From positions 62,001 to 126,000 of the forward strand of contig JBAKBP010003224.1 of assembly GCA_037953745.1 (NCBI GenBank): a stretch of 64,000 nucleotides of DNA. Direction: 5' to 3'. Origin of the DNA: Lithodes maja. Its lineage: Eukaryota; Arthropoda; Malacostraca; Decapoda; Lithodidae. The notes beneath the pieces are model-generated. The model was not told the DNA's origin. It ran no database searches and was given only the letters and a program-made list of their open reading frames with translations. Positions within the stretch are counted from its first letter, which is position 1. The number at the start of each line of letters is the position of its first letter. Positions 52,827-63,478 of this stretch are shown piece after piece. The translations under genes were made by a program, and so were the position numbers.

Positions 52827-52853
52827 CTATATGTACTGTGTCTGTATATATAT

Positions 52854-53066
52854 CCCATTCAATACCAGGGACGTCCTTTGCATCATATTCTGGCAAATAT
52901 TAGACGATTTTATTCAGCTTAGGAAGGACCTCTAGCAATAAATAAGGCTTCAATCTATATCAGCCAACCCTTTTAGCTATCCCAGATCCTTCCTAAGCTG
53001 CATAATATCGTCTAAATACAGCTATAATATAATATAACACACATCGCTGGTATTCAAAGGGATAAA
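52854..53066. mobile_element. MITE family P1, copy 2
   Basis: AATACCAGGGACGTCCTTTG to CATCGCTGGTATTCAAAGGG, with the interior AGGAAGGACCTCTAGCAAT as in the copy at 37,500. The TTAA ends have decayed (CATTCAA / GATAAA). Confidence 0.7.
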
Positions 53067-53480
53067 TACAGACACAGTACAGTCTGGGACTAATGTCGTG
53101 GCATGGATCTTCAGCCATCCATTAGTGCCCTCTGACGGCGGTATTCGAAGCAATCCGAGATATGAAGGGTTTTGCTCTCCATAGATGGCTCTGTTCGACA
53201 CATTCAGGTAGCACCAAAAGTAAGCAAGAAACTTCCTATTTCTTGGTGGATTACGATCATGCCAACTAGAACACACACACACACACACACACACACGCAC
53301 TACTTCATTATTTGAATGAATGTAATATAAATGCTAAAAGGAAGCGAAAATTTCAGTGGGTATCCATGATCAATGTAACAGGCACACATTTAAGAGTTAA
53401 AAGTGGTGTGTGTAATTTTCCTTTATAGGTAATATACTGTAGCTTTATGTCCCTATATACAATAGTAAATATATATATTA
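53067..53480. other. Spacer with CA microsatellite, no gene seen
   Basis: CA repeat at 53,270-53,298. The rest shows no recognised element. Confidence 0.5.
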
Positions 53481-54387
53481 TTTTTTTTTTTTTTAATGAC
53501 AATGAACGGAGGAAGGAAAAACACAGATAAAACAAAAAGGTCCATGTGCCTAAAGGCATCCTCCATTCATAAAATGTTTGTAACAACTGGATTTAAACTT
53601 TTGTAGATTGTAAGTTTGTGGAAAGCAACTCGAGGGAAGTGAATTCCAAAGAGTAGTAGTTCTAGGGATAAATTAATTTTGATAAGCAGAAGTTCTGCAT
53701 TGTGGAGGAGAAAGTGTAAATTCATGGGCGCTCTCAGCTGCCCTAGTTCTACGGGGAAAGATGTGGAGAGGCGGCACAATTGAAGCAAGTTCCTCGGAAC
53801 AATTGCTGTGAAAATATCTGTAGAATAATGCAAGGGATGCAACGTTTCTTCGTATGGATAATGTAGGAAGGTCCTGTGTGATTGCAGGGTTATTGATTAA
53901 TCTAATAGCTTTATTTTGAATTTTGTCCAACTGCCTCAATGCAACCACTCCACTTCCACTCCACAGAGGTGAACAGTAATCCATCTGAGAAAGCACATGA
54001 CTTTTATATATCACGGCCAACTGCTCGTCAGTGAAGAATTCTCGAACTCTGTACAGGAGTCCCAGTTTTTTAGAGGCATTCTTAGCAATGCTTCTAACAT
54101 AATGTGTCCAGCTCAAGTTAGTAGTTAATGTTACACCGAGAATGTCAACACTAGGGGAAGTGGGAATATTTACATCATTAACAAATATATGGGAGGCAGT
54201 GAGATTCTGTCGGTTAGAAAATTGAATGTACTTGGTTTTCTGTGCATTAAAGGAAACTAGATTCTTTTGTCCCCATTCATTAATTCTAGAAAGCTCCTGG
54301 TTCAGAGAAATTGAAGTGTTTATTTTTGAATTTATAAGATCGGGTTGGGTGAAAGAATTGGTAAATGTGAAGGAGCTGTGTGAAGGA
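53481..54387 (-). pseudogene. LINE-A 3' copy: reverse transcriptase C-terminal part
   Basis: T14 (53,481-53,494) is the poly-A tail. Homology to 23,285-24,167 ends near 54,387, just after where YADDSTLH would be, so the copy is 5' truncated inside the reverse transcriptase. The frame appears open from the truncation to SAYQN stop (53,673), including HIFVNDVN, LSWTHYVRSIAKNASKKLGL and SQMDYCSPLWSGSG. It lacks the frameshift of the 20,773 copy at the same place, which helps define that lesion. It cannot be functional alone. Confidence 0.88.
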
Positions 54388-55682
54388 ACACCAATAATGG
54401 GTGTTAAAAGTAAAGGTCGTTAAATAACAGTATTGCTAGCGCCAATATGTACAGTATATACAATTGAGATTAGGATACTAATAATGCAACACAAATAATG
54501 TAACTGAATATGATATTGTTTATAGGAATGACTTAACATGGTGTAACAAAACATGAATTAAAACACCAACAAAATTATATTAATATAATGTCGAGGAACA
54601 ATAAAAGGAAACGATTAAAGGATTACCTATTAGAATATTTGTATACAGTATATACTGAATTAAAGCAATATTGCGATATATTTATTTACATCATTCCGTA
54701 CAGTAAACTGTGATGGAGATCCCTCCGCCCAACCTTGGTCTGTATCACCCCGCCCTTCAATCATCCCGACGACTTTTTTACTATTAAATAAATACCACTA
54801 CAAACGTTAATTTTTTTCACTATTACCTCCTTCAACAAAGTTTGATCGTAGTGTAATAAATATAATCCATATAATTGTTATTCCCATACTGTCTATATCT
54901 CATATCTTTATGGAGGAGAGTGAATGTTTATGAAACGCTCCGAAGCTTGGAGAAAAGAACTATATACTGTAGCTCTTTTAGTACTTTAGGGCGTAGGGAG
55001 ATAACGTAAACATTCAATGATTCATAGGTCAAACTAGGTCTTATTAAACCCTTCTCTTCCATGGATACGTTTTAGTGATGTATAATATCAGATAATATAT
55101 AAAATAAGGCATTATATTGATTTAGGGATTACCGAAAAGTTTAAACAGCTTCCCAGACTGTAATAAGGTAGTTAAACTATTTGTATGCGTAGAATAAAAA
55201 AAACTAGTTGTGTCAATTGTATATATTATACAGCATACCTCTAATTTGTTTGCTAATCATCGGGCTTCGTCAGTATTTGATAATATTGAATAACTTTTCA
55301 TAGTATCTATTGTATGCAAGGTTTCATAAGCCATCTCCACATTAAATCCAGTGTCCTCGAGAACTCCTTGAAACAATTATTTGTGTTAAGTGTTCTAGTT
55401 ATTTCTTTGCTTAGCAGGTCAAGCATCCTTTCTCTACGAGTTAATTAATCTGAATGATAGTACGCTGTATTTTCTACCATGTTAAGATCATTGGCTTACA
55501 AAATACCCATTACAAAATGTGTCCCTATTCTTTGTATCCTGTTGTAACATGCTGCCTAATAATGCACATCTTGTTACATGTGAGGAATCTTCTTAAAATC
55601 AAGATGAGTACAGACTACATTTATTTTATTTTATTTCACTCTCTGGGTAATATAAGCTGCCCATATTGACCCGCCAAACCCG
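54388..55682. other. AT-rich region, nothing recognised
   Basis: About 1.3 kb of AT-rich DNA. Short frames (for example 55,454-55,669) show no family signature and are probably chance. Confidence 0.45.
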
Positions 55683-55905
55683 ACAAGCCTCTCGCCCACT
55701 ACCCCTCCCTCCCTTCACTTCCCACTACCTCCACCTCCCACTACCCCCTCCCTCCCTCCACCTCCCACTACTCCTCCCTCCCTTCACCTCCTACTATCCT
55801 TCCCTCCCTCCACCTCCCACTACCCCCTCCCTCCCTCCACCTCCCACTACCCCTCCCTCTCTCCACCTCCCACTAACCCCTCCTCCCTCCACCTCCCACT
55901 ATATG
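55683..55905. repeat. C-rich minisatellite
   Basis: Variants of CCTCCCTCCACCTCCCACTA repeat about nine times with unit lengths near 20-30 bp. A proline-rich frame through it is not evidence of a gene. Confidence 0.85.
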
Positions 55906-56102
55906 TATACCCCTCTAGATGCAAACTATGTATTTTTGTATATTTATATTTAATAGTGACAGATAACTTGATTATAAAGGCGTTAATAGGGTTGGGTGGT
56001 GGCTGATAACTACCGTGTTTGATGGAGGAGCAATAATGGTTTGGTGGTTTCACAGGTACGCCACGATAGCTTTGTCCGTTTCCAAGTCATTCAGGTGTGA
56101 CT

Positions 56103-56338
56103 TTAACCTCATGGCACAGGGACAAGTGGCTTAATTATCCACTTTTGGCAATGCACAATATTAATTTCATTCTGGTTACTATTAGACGATTTATTCAGAC
56201 GATTCCAGCAATTAACTGGCTCGGAACTATCTCACTTAACCCTTTTTACTACCACAGATCCTTCTTAAACTGCACATAATCGTCTAAATATAGCTAGAGT
56301 AAATTATAAAAAGACGTCGCCGGTACGGAAGGGGTTAA
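56103..56338. mobile_element. MITE family P1, copy 3 (diverged)
   Basis: The right end CGCCGGTACGGAAGGGGTTAA and the inner TTAGACGATTTATTCAG / ATCGTCTAAATATAGCTAG match the family. The left end (TTTAACCTCATGGCACAG) is degraded. Confidence 0.6.
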
Positions 56339-56384
56339 GGGGAGAGGGGCCGTTTTTCTGGCCCCCCTTCTCCCTCATGTTTAG

Positions 56385-56650
56385 TTCTATTAGTTTTCAC
56401 ATATTAAAAAGTTTGACCCCTTAATTTTCGCGATGTTAAGACCTTTCATCCCATTTCTTTGTCCATATTAGGACATTTCGTGCCATATAGCTGTAGATTT
56501 TTCCTGGCAAGCGATAGCGAGCCAGAAATTGTAGGGGGATCGGCCTTTGGCCGGGACGTGTTTCTACCGAAAAAAATTACAAAATTATCTCGAAGGGGGG
56601 TCTAGGGGATGTTTTTTTAAGCTTGATGGACGTCTAAGGTGGATGTTAAA
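56385..56650 (-). repeat. Repeat X, copy in reverse orientation
   Basis: Core CCTGGCAAGCGATAGCGAGCC (56,506-56,525), then GGCCTTTGGCCGGGACGTGT and AAGGGGGGTCTAGGGGATG. It follows directly on the P1 MITE, the same order as in the 297-bp tandem units at 58.1-58.7 kb. Confidence 0.65.
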
Positions 56651-56684
56651 AACATAATAAAAAGATAAATATATTAGCAAGAAA

Positions 56685-56880
56685 ATACGCCCATGCCCCC
56701 TTACACTACTCAATACGCCCATGCCCCCTTACACTACTCAATACGCCCATGCCCCCTTACACTACTCAAGACGCCCATGCCCCCTTACACTACTCAATAC
56801 GCCCATGCCCCCTTACACTACTCAATACACCCATGCCCCCTTACACTACTCAATACGCCCATGCCCCCTTACACTACTCA
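56685..56880 (+). repeat. 28-bp minisatellite, seven units, derived from LINE-B
   Basis: ATACGCCCATGCCCCCTTAC plus ACTACTCA is repeated seven times (196 bp) with few substitutions. The last unit runs without a break into LINE-B sequence, and CTTACACTACTC is itself LINE-B sequence just after the YADD codons, so the array grew from the edge of that LINE. Confidence 0.92.
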
Positions 56881-57696
56881 ATTAGTTTTCCAGAATGCCT
56901 CAACCAGCAATCCCTCAAAGACAAACGTAATGAAGCCATGCAACACTTATCTTCTGATCTAGCTACTATTTCCAGTTGGGGTAGAGAAAACCTTATTGCA
57001 TTTAATGCTTCCAAAACCCAATTTCTCCATCTTACTACCCATCCGGAACTCCCAGTGGACTATCCATCATTCTTCAACAATACAAGAATCAATCCTTCAT
57101 CTTCTCTTAATATTCTTGGTGTATCTTTTTCTTCTGCTCTCACTTGGAAGGACCATATTACCAATTTTGCTAAGGCAGCCTCCCAGAAGCTGGGTGTGCT
57201 CAACCGTCTCAAGGGGTTCTTTACCCCTGCGCAGCTTCTTGCTCTGTACAGGGGCACAGTGCGTCCTTGTATTGAGTATTGTTCACATGTGTGGGGAGGA
57301 TCCTCTCACACCGCACTCCTAGACAAAGTAGAAAGGAAGGCCTTTCGTATCATTAATTCCCATCCACTCACCAACTCTCTGCAATCTCTCTCTCTTCGCA
57401 GCAATGTTGCATCTCTCTCGCTATTCTATCGCTACTACAATAATCAGTGTTCCTCGGAGCTTTCCCAGTGCATACCACCTCCTCTACATAGGGTACATAG
57501 TACCCGTCTTGCAACACAATCCCACCCCTACTCTGTGCAACTCTCCAACCCAAGAGTGAAATGCTATTCTCAGACTTTCTTCTATTCAACTGCTGAGCTC
57601 TGGAACTCTCTCCCAGAATCAGTCTTTCCCTCTTCCAATGACTTAAATTGCTTCAAACTCCGTGTGTCCAGGCATTTTAGCTCGAACGTCCCTTGA
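56749..57696 (+). CDS. LINE-B reverse-transcriptase C-terminal part fused to minisatellite peptide
   Basis: The frame starts inside the 28-bp repeat (repeat-encoded MPPYTTQDAHAPLHYSIRPC) and enters LINE-B at HYSISFPECLNQQSL, then SWGRENLIAFNASKTQFLHL, ILGVSFSSALTWKDHI, RGTVRPCIEYCSHVWGGSS and LWNSLPESVFPSS, to the natural stop after SSNVP. The LINE part has no frameshift and keeps the serine codon (FFYSTAEL) that is a stop in the 58,972 copy. Polymerase motifs upstream are missing, so the product would not be enzymatically active. Confidence 0.75.
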   Translation: MPPYTTQDAHAPLHYSIRPCPLTLLNTPMPPYTTQYAHAPLHYSISFPECLNQQSLKDKRNEAMQHLSSDLATISSWGRENLIAFNASKTQFLHLTTHPELPVDYPSFFNNTRINPSSSLNILGVSFSSALTWKDHITNFAKAASQKLGVLNRLKGFFTPAQLLALYRGTVRPCIEYCSHVWGGSSHTALLDKVERKAFRIINSHPLTNSLQSLSLRSNVASLSLFYRYYNNQCSSELSQCIPPPLHRVHSTRLATQSHPYSVQLSNPRVKCYSQTFFYSTAELWNSLPESVFPSSNDLNCFKLRVSRHFSSNVP

Positions 57697-57783
57697 TTTT
57701 GGCCCCGTCACTCTCTCAACTGTGGGGGAGGCACTCGCTACAGGCAGTTCTGCCTTTTGTCTCCCTCATTCACATAGAAAAAT
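56860..57783 (+). mobile_element. LINE-B 3' copy
   Basis: 5' truncated just after the YADD position and continuing to the 3' UTR (GCACTCGCTACAGGCAGTTC, CTCCCTCATTCACATAG). It matches the reverse complement of 58,790-59,700. Only a short A-rich end follows. Confidence 0.88.
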
Positions 57784-57874
57784 AAATATCGATAAATCAG
57801 ATGGTAATAGATTCCATTTGCCGGTGAACTGCAAACCGATTAGTTCTCCTGTGTCTATCCCTGCACGATTATAC

Positions 57875-58087
57875 TTAACCCTTTCTGTACCGGTGTTGTA
57901 CTTTTAATTATATTCTGGCAACTATTAGACGATATTACTCAGCTTAGGAAGGATCTATGACAGTAAAAGGCTTCGAACTATCATAATCAACCCTTTTTAC
58001 TACCATACATCCTTCTTAAGCTGCACATAATCGTCTAAATATAGCTAGAGTAAAGTTAAAAGACGTTGCTGGTACAGAAGGGGTTAA
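57875..58087. mobile_element. MITE family P1, copy 4 (best preserved)
   Basis: TTAACCCTTTCTGTACCGGTG to TGCTGGTACAGAAGGGGTTAA: TTAA on both sides with inverted CCCTTTCTGTACC ends. Inside are GACGATATTACTCAGCTTAG and ATCGTCTAAATATAGCTAGA. Confidence 0.82.
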
Positions 58088-58744
58088 GGGGTGGTTTCCA
58101 ATGGAGGGATATTTTTTCCTTGACCCCTTTCTCCCTCATGTTTTGCCCCATTGCTTTTGAGATGTTAAGACGTTTGCCCTATTAGTTTGGCGTTTTTCAG
58201 AACTTTGTTCAGCCCCATTTAGACGATTTTTTGAAGCTTGGGAGGGATTTATAGTAGGGAAAAGGTTTAATTGAGATAGTCTGCTAGCCTTTTAATTGGT
58301 AGACGCCCTCCCTAAGCTGAATAACATCGTCTAATAGTTCTCAGAATATGATGAAAAGGACGTCCCTGGTACTGAACGGGTTAAGGGGAGATTTCCACTG
58401 GAGGGATATGTTTTTCCTTGAACTCTTTCTCCCTCATGTTTAGCCCCATTACTTTTGATATTTTAAGACGTTTACCCCATTACTTTGGCGATTTTAATAA
58501 TTTTGTTCAGCCCCATATAGACGATTTTATGGAGCTTGGGAGGGATTTATAGTAGGGAAAAGGTTTAATCGAGATAGTCTGTAACCTTTTAATTGGTAGA
58601 CGCCCTCCCTAAGCTTAATCAAATTGTCTAATAGTTGCCAGAATATATTAAAATAGGCGTCCCCCGTACAGAAGGGGTTAAGGGGAGCTTTTCACTTGAG
58701 GGATATTTTTCTGGGCCCCTTTCTCCCTCATGTTTAGCCCCATT

Positions 58745-58745
<1 letters not shown>
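58084..58745. repeat. 297-bp tandem units (2.2 copies) built from repeat X-like and P1-like pieces
   Basis: Units start at TTAAGGGG at 58,084, 58,381 and 58,678; the third is cut by the LINE-B tail at 58,746. Each unit holds GAGGGATAT...CCTCATGTT, a run of TTAAGACGTTT..CCC phrases, and a P1-like block (TAGACGAT...ATCGTCTAATAGTT) ending in GGTACxGAAxGGG. Period 297 twice. Confidence 0.85.
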
Positions 58746-58787
<42 letters not shown>

Positions 58788-61700
58788 GTGATTGAGGGAG
58801 GCAAAAGGCATAACTGCCTATAGCGAGTGCCTCTCCATAGTTGAAAGAGTGACAGGGCCAAAATCAAGGGACGTTCGAGCCAAAATGCTTGGACACACGG
58901 AGTTTGAAGCAATTTAAGTCATAGGAAGAGGGAAAGACTGATTCTGGGAGAGAGTTCCAGAGCTCAGCTGTTCAGTAGAAGAAAGTTTGACAGTAACGTT
59001 TCACTCTTGGGTTGGAGAGTTGCACAGAGTAGGGGTGGGATTGAGTTGCAAGACGGGTACCACGTGCCCTACGTAAAGGAGGTGGTATGCACTGGGATAG
59101 CTCTGAGGAACACTGATTATTATAGTAGCGATAGAATAGCGAGAGAGATGCAACATTGCGGCGGAGAGAGAGAGATTGCAGAGAGTTGGTGAGTGGACGG
59201 GAGTTAATGATACGAAAGGCATTCCTTTCAACTTTGTCTATGAGAGCGGTGTGAGAGGAACCTCCCCACACATGTGAACAATACTCATTACAAGGGCGCA
59301 CTATGCCCCTGTACAGAGCAAGAAGCTGTGCAGGGGAAAAGAACCACCTAAGGCGGTTGAGCACACCCAGCTTCTGGGAGGCTGCCTTAGCAAGACTGGT
59401 AATATGGTCCTTCCAAATGAGAGCAGAAGAAAAAGAGACACCAAGATTATTGAGAGAAGATGAAGGGTTGATTTTTGTATTGTTGAAGAATAAGGGATAG
59501 TCCGCTGGGAGATCCTGACGGGTAGATAGATGGAGAAATTGGGTTTTGGAAGCATTAAAGGTAACAAGATTTTCTCTGCCCCAATTGGAGATAGTATTTA
59601 GACCAGAATTTAAAAGTTCTATGGCTTCATTACGTTTGTCGTTGAGGGATTGCTGGCTGGGGCGTTCTGAAAAACTAATGGAGTAGTGTAAGGTTGAGTC
59701 GTCTGCGTATGAATGGATGGGAATTAAGGTACAATTAAGGAGATCATTTATAAAAATTAGAAAGATAATAGGAGATAGGACAGAGCCCTGAGGAACACCA
59801 GAGTTTATAGTGTAAGGAAGTGAACAATGGCCGTCCACAACCGCGGCTATGGAACGGCCGGAAAGGAAATTAGAGACAAAGGCACAGATGGAGGGATAGA
59901 AACCAAAGGAGGGTAGTTTAGAAATTAAAGATTTGTGCCAGACTCTATCGAAGGCTTTCGATATGTCTAGTGCAATAGAAAAAGTCTCACCCAAGTCCCG
60001 AAAAGAGGATGACCAAGAGTTAGTAAGATATGAAAGAAGATCACCAGTAGAGCGACCCTCAAGGAAGCCATACTGGTGATCTGAGAGCAGATTATGAGAA
60101 GAGAAATGCTTAAGAAATTTGGAAGCAAGAATAGTTTCAAAAACTTTAGAAAGACAAGAGATGAGAGCAATTGGACGATAGTTGGAGGGTTGAGAGCGGT
60201 CACCCTTCTTTGGGACAGGTTGAATGTGAGCAAACTTCCAGCATGAAGGGAAGACGTTAGAGGATAGACAGAGACGAAAGAGTTTGCCTAGGCAGGGGGT
60301 CAGCACGGAAGCACAGTTTTTGAGAACAACAGGAGGAACACCGTCCGGACCGTACGCCTTATTAGTGTTAAACCCAGAGAAGGTAGAAAGTACATCTTTA
60401 GAAGAGATTAGGATATTAGGCATAAGTAAGAGAGAGGAGGGCGGGGAGGGAGGAATAGCACCGGAATCATCCAAGGTGGAGTTTCTAGCAAAAGTTTGAG
60501 CGAAGAGTTTAGCTTTGTCAGAGGAAGAAGTGATGGTTGTGCCATCAGAGTGGGAAAGGGGAGGGAAAGACGAGGAAGAGAAATTGTTGGAGAAATTTTT
60601 GGCTAGATGCCAGAAAGCTTGGGAAGAGCTAGAGTTGGATAGTTCAGTGCATTTATTATTGATGAGAGTGTTTGGCAAGTCAAAGAACAGATTTGGCTTG
60701 ATTCCGGGCAGAAATATAGGAAGAATGAGAGTCTTGAGTTTTAAGGCGTCGGTACCGTTTGAATGCTTCCTCCTTATTGCGGACAGCAGTAGAACAAGCG
60801 TGAGTAAACCAAGATTTTTTAGCATTAGTCTGAGAGAAAGAGAATGGAATGTATGCTTCCATGCCCGATAGGATTACCTCGGTAATGCGTTCAGCACTCT
60901 CCGAGGGTCCTCGGCCACGGAAGCAGAAATAATTCCATGGGAAATCAAAGAAGTACTGCCGGAGAGCCTCCCAGTCGGCAGCGCCAAAGTGCCACAAGCG
61001 CCGCCGGCTAGGAGGATCGGGTGGCCGTACTGGAGAGATAGGGCAGGTGACAGAGATAAGTTTATGGTCGGAGGAGCCCAAAGGAGAGAAAAGATCGACA
61101 GTATAAGAAGAAGGGTTAGAAGTTAGAAACAAGTCAAGAATGTTGGGCCGATCTCCGATGCGATCCGGGATACGGGTGGGTTGCTGAACTAACTGCTCTA
61201 GGTCATTTAGGACAGAAAAGACGTAGGCTTGTTCACCAGGTGGATCAGTAGTGTGAGAGGAGAGCCATTGGCGGTGGTGAACGTTGAAATCTCCTAAGAT
61301 AGAGATTTCTGAGAAAGGAGAAATGGATAGAATGTGTTCCACTGTAGAGTCTAGATAGTCAAAGAATTTGGGAAAGTTGGTAGAGTTAGGGGAAAGATAG
61401 ACAGCACAGAAATATTTAGTAAGAGAATGACAGGAAAGTTTGAGCCATAAAGTTGAGAATTCAGAGGAGTCGAAATCGGGAACACGAGAGCAAGTGAGTT
61501 TGTTGTGCACATATGCACAACATCCGCCTTTGGCTTTGAAACTAGGATAGAGAAAGTAGGAGGATACAGAGAAGGGGCTGCTGGATGTTGCTACAGACAC
61601 CTGAGTTTCGGTGAGGAAGAGAAGATCAGGTTTGTAGGAGGAGAGATGGTGCTCAACAGAGTGAAAGTTAGAGGAAAGTCTGCGAATGTTGCAGAAATTA

Positions 61701-61930
61701 ATAGAAAGAGTAACAGGCCGAGGTCCAGGTAATTGTGTGGGGTCGTCAGGGGATGGTCGGTCGGGTGTGGGGGCATTTATGGTCCCCCCCCCCCCCCCTG
61801 GGGACTCCGAGGCTGGGCTAGAATTCATCATTTTGTTTTTTTTAAATTTTGGTGTGGACGAATGAAGTGTGGTGTGCATGTTTAGTGTAGTGAAGTGGAT
61901 AGGAGGAGGAGGTGTTTGTGAGAGCTAGCT
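58746..61930 (-). mobile_element. LINE-B: longest copy, jockey-like, inactive
   Basis: T39 (58,746-58,784) is the poly-A tail on the minus strand. Going leftward in the element are a 3' UTR, the reverse transcriptase, the endonuclease and a short leader ending near 61,930 (boundary approximate). No ORF1 is visible. It inserted into the third unit of the 297-bp tandem array. Other pieces of the family are at 46,680, 49,098, 56,860 and 63,241. Confidence 0.9.
58864..61879 (-). pseudogene. LINE-B endonuclease-reverse transcriptase, two stops and one frameshift
   Basis: From ATG at 61,879 an apurinic-type endonuclease is open for 399 codons: LSINFCNIRRLSSN, LTETQVSVAT, ILGDFNVHHRQW and GSSDHKLISV. 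It ends at TGA (60,680) after NQAKSVL, where the next codons still read LAKHS; a shift to another frame follows (INNKCTEL). The reverse transcriptase frame then shows PDGVPPVVLKN, YRPIALIS, LDISKAFDRVWH, SGVPQGSVLSP and YADD, to TGA at 58,972 after QTFFY. The last 35 codons (TAELWNSLPE... SSNVP) remain in frame beyond that stop. The family copy at 57,590 has a serine codon there. A second pair of starts inside the overlap (60,825) is not meaningful. Confidence 0.88.
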
Positions 61931-62079
61931 AGATTTCTCTCAGTGTAAATGAGGCACAAAGAAAATCAGTAAGAGAGGCCAAGCAAATGAAACAGGAGTT
62001 CCAGCGACTCTTTATCACATGCCTATAACCTCACCTGGGTCTAGCCCTGATCGATTGGTGCCTACAATCTCCCCACTTT
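61931..62079. other. Short spacer, nothing recognised
   Basis: May include untranslated LINE-B leader. No other feature was seen. Confidence 0.3.
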
Positions 62080-62330
62080 TGCGATTGTAAGACGTTCGCC
62101 CCATTAGTTTGGTGATATTTAAAACTTTTGCCCCATTTATGTCAATTTTAAGACCTTTCGTGCCATTTAGGTGTCGATTTTTTCCTGGCAAGTGATTGCG
62201 AGCCTATATTTTAAATGGATGCGGCCTTCGGCCTGGACATTTTTCTGTCGAAAATGTACAAATTTATCTTCAAATGGGGTCTAAGGGATGTGATTTTAAG
62301 CTTGGTGGAGGTCTAGGAACACACTATTAA
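62080..62330 (-). repeat. Repeat X, diverged copy
   Basis: Core CCTGGCAAGTGATTGCGAGCC (62,185-62,205), then GCGGCCTTCGGCCTGGACAT and AAATGGGGTCTAAGGGATG. It again lies beside a P1 MITE. Confidence 0.6.
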
Positions 62331-62551
62331 CCTACCCTTTACCCTTTCATTACTTGTACCGTCCTTTTAACTTTATTGTGGCTACTATTAGACGATTGTA
62401 TTCAGCTCAATAGGGCCTCTAGCAATTAACAGGCTTCGAACTATCTCACATAACCCGTGTTACCACCACAGATTCTTCTTAAACTGCCCAAAATCGTCTA
62501 CATGTAGCTAGAATAATATAAAAAAGACGTCGTCGGCACAGAAGGGGTTAA
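62327..62551. mobile_element. MITE family P1, copy 5
   Basis: TTAACCTACCCTTTACCC on the left and CGTCGGCACAGAAGGGGTTAA on the right, with CTACTATTAGACGATTGTAT and AATCGTCTACATGTAGCTAG inside. Confidence 0.65.
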
Positions 62552-62716
62552 TGATAGTGATAAGACCACCAGTTAATATTTTCCACCTGATAGTAGATTG
62601 CAAAAGTTCACATCAAAATGTCTCACTTATTTGGAAGATCATGTAGTGAAATAGGGGCGTCAATTACTAAAACTTGGCATACATATGATACAGAGACAGA
62701 GTAGTTATATATTTGT

Positions 62717-63040
62717 GCATTGACCCCTACTGTACCACTGGGTACTACCATAGATGTACCCCCCAGTCCCAAGCAATGTGGCCAAAATGGCTGCAGAGGC
62801 AAGATATAACAACCTCTCACCTCAAAAGATGGAGGAATACTGCCTCTCCCAGCCTTTGGGGGCTTGGATATAAGCTGAGAAGTGTTGCCAAGGTCTTGGA
62901 GCAATGCTCAAACCTCGTTGTACCAGGCACTGCCTGATACTGCCAGTTACAAGGATCGTATATTACGGCAGCCGTCGCTGGGACTGGGGAGTGATTTATC
63001 TACTGACGGCTCTCTGCCGTCGCTGGGATTGTCGGGTTAA
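62717..63040 (-). mobile_element. MITE family P2, copy 2 (inverted)
   Basis: Reverse complement of 40,675-40,993 with many substitutions: CACTTCTCAGCTTATATCC, CATTTTGGCCACATTGCTTG and CCAGCGACGGCAGAGAGCCG. TTAA at 63,037-63,040; the other end is TTGACCCC. Confidence 0.65.
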
Positions 63041-63041
63041 G

Positions 63042-63061
63042 GGTGTAGTGTTTTTTTTTTT

Positions 63062-63094
<33 letters not shown>

Positions 63095-63240
63095 TTATAT
63101 ATATTTGAGTTTCCTCGCTAGACCTCCATCAAGCTTAAAAAATTCACCCCCTAGAGCCCCTTTCAAGATAATTTTGTACATTTTTTCAGTAGAAAAATGT
63201 CCTGGCCAAAGGCTGGTTCCTATTGAAATTTCAGGATTGC
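63042..63240 (+). repeat. Repeat X, 5' part, cut by LINE-B sequence
   Basis: GGGTGTAGTGTTTTTTTTTT, a TA microsatellite (63,062-63,088), TTCCTCGCTAGACCTCCATC and GTCCTGGCCAAAGGCTGGTT. It stops at CAGGATTGCTA, where the family core would begin. Confidence 0.65.
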
Positions 63241-63478
63241 TAGTTGAAAGAGTGACAGGGCCAAAATCAAGGAACATTCGAGCTAAAATGCCTGGACACA
63301 CAGAGTTTGAAGAAATTTAAGTCATAGGAGGAGGGAAAGACAGATTCTGGGTGAGAGTTCCAGAGCTCAACTGTTGAATAGAAGAAAGACTGAGAATAAC
63401 ATTTCACTCTTGGGTTGGAGAGTTGTACAGAATAGGGGTGGGATTGTGTTGCAAGACGAGTATCACATACCCTACGTA
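63241..63478 (-). mobile_element. LINE-B 3' fragment without poly-A
   Basis: From TAGTTGAAAGAGTGACAGGG to CATACCCTACGTAGA it matches 58,843-59,080. The frame (minus) includes RLATQSHPYSVQLSNPRVKC and ELWNSHPESVFPSS to SSNVP. The extreme 3' UTR and tail are missing, so it is a recombined piece, not a simple insertion. Confidence 0.75.

Noticed and set aside
55666..55953. Proline-rich 95-codon ORF
   Set aside because: It is a translation of the C-rich minisatellite and has no independent coding evidence.
56685..56880. CRISPR-like array of 28-bp repeats
   Set aside because: Units are directly adjacent with no unique spacers, in a eukaryotic LINE context. It is a minisatellite.
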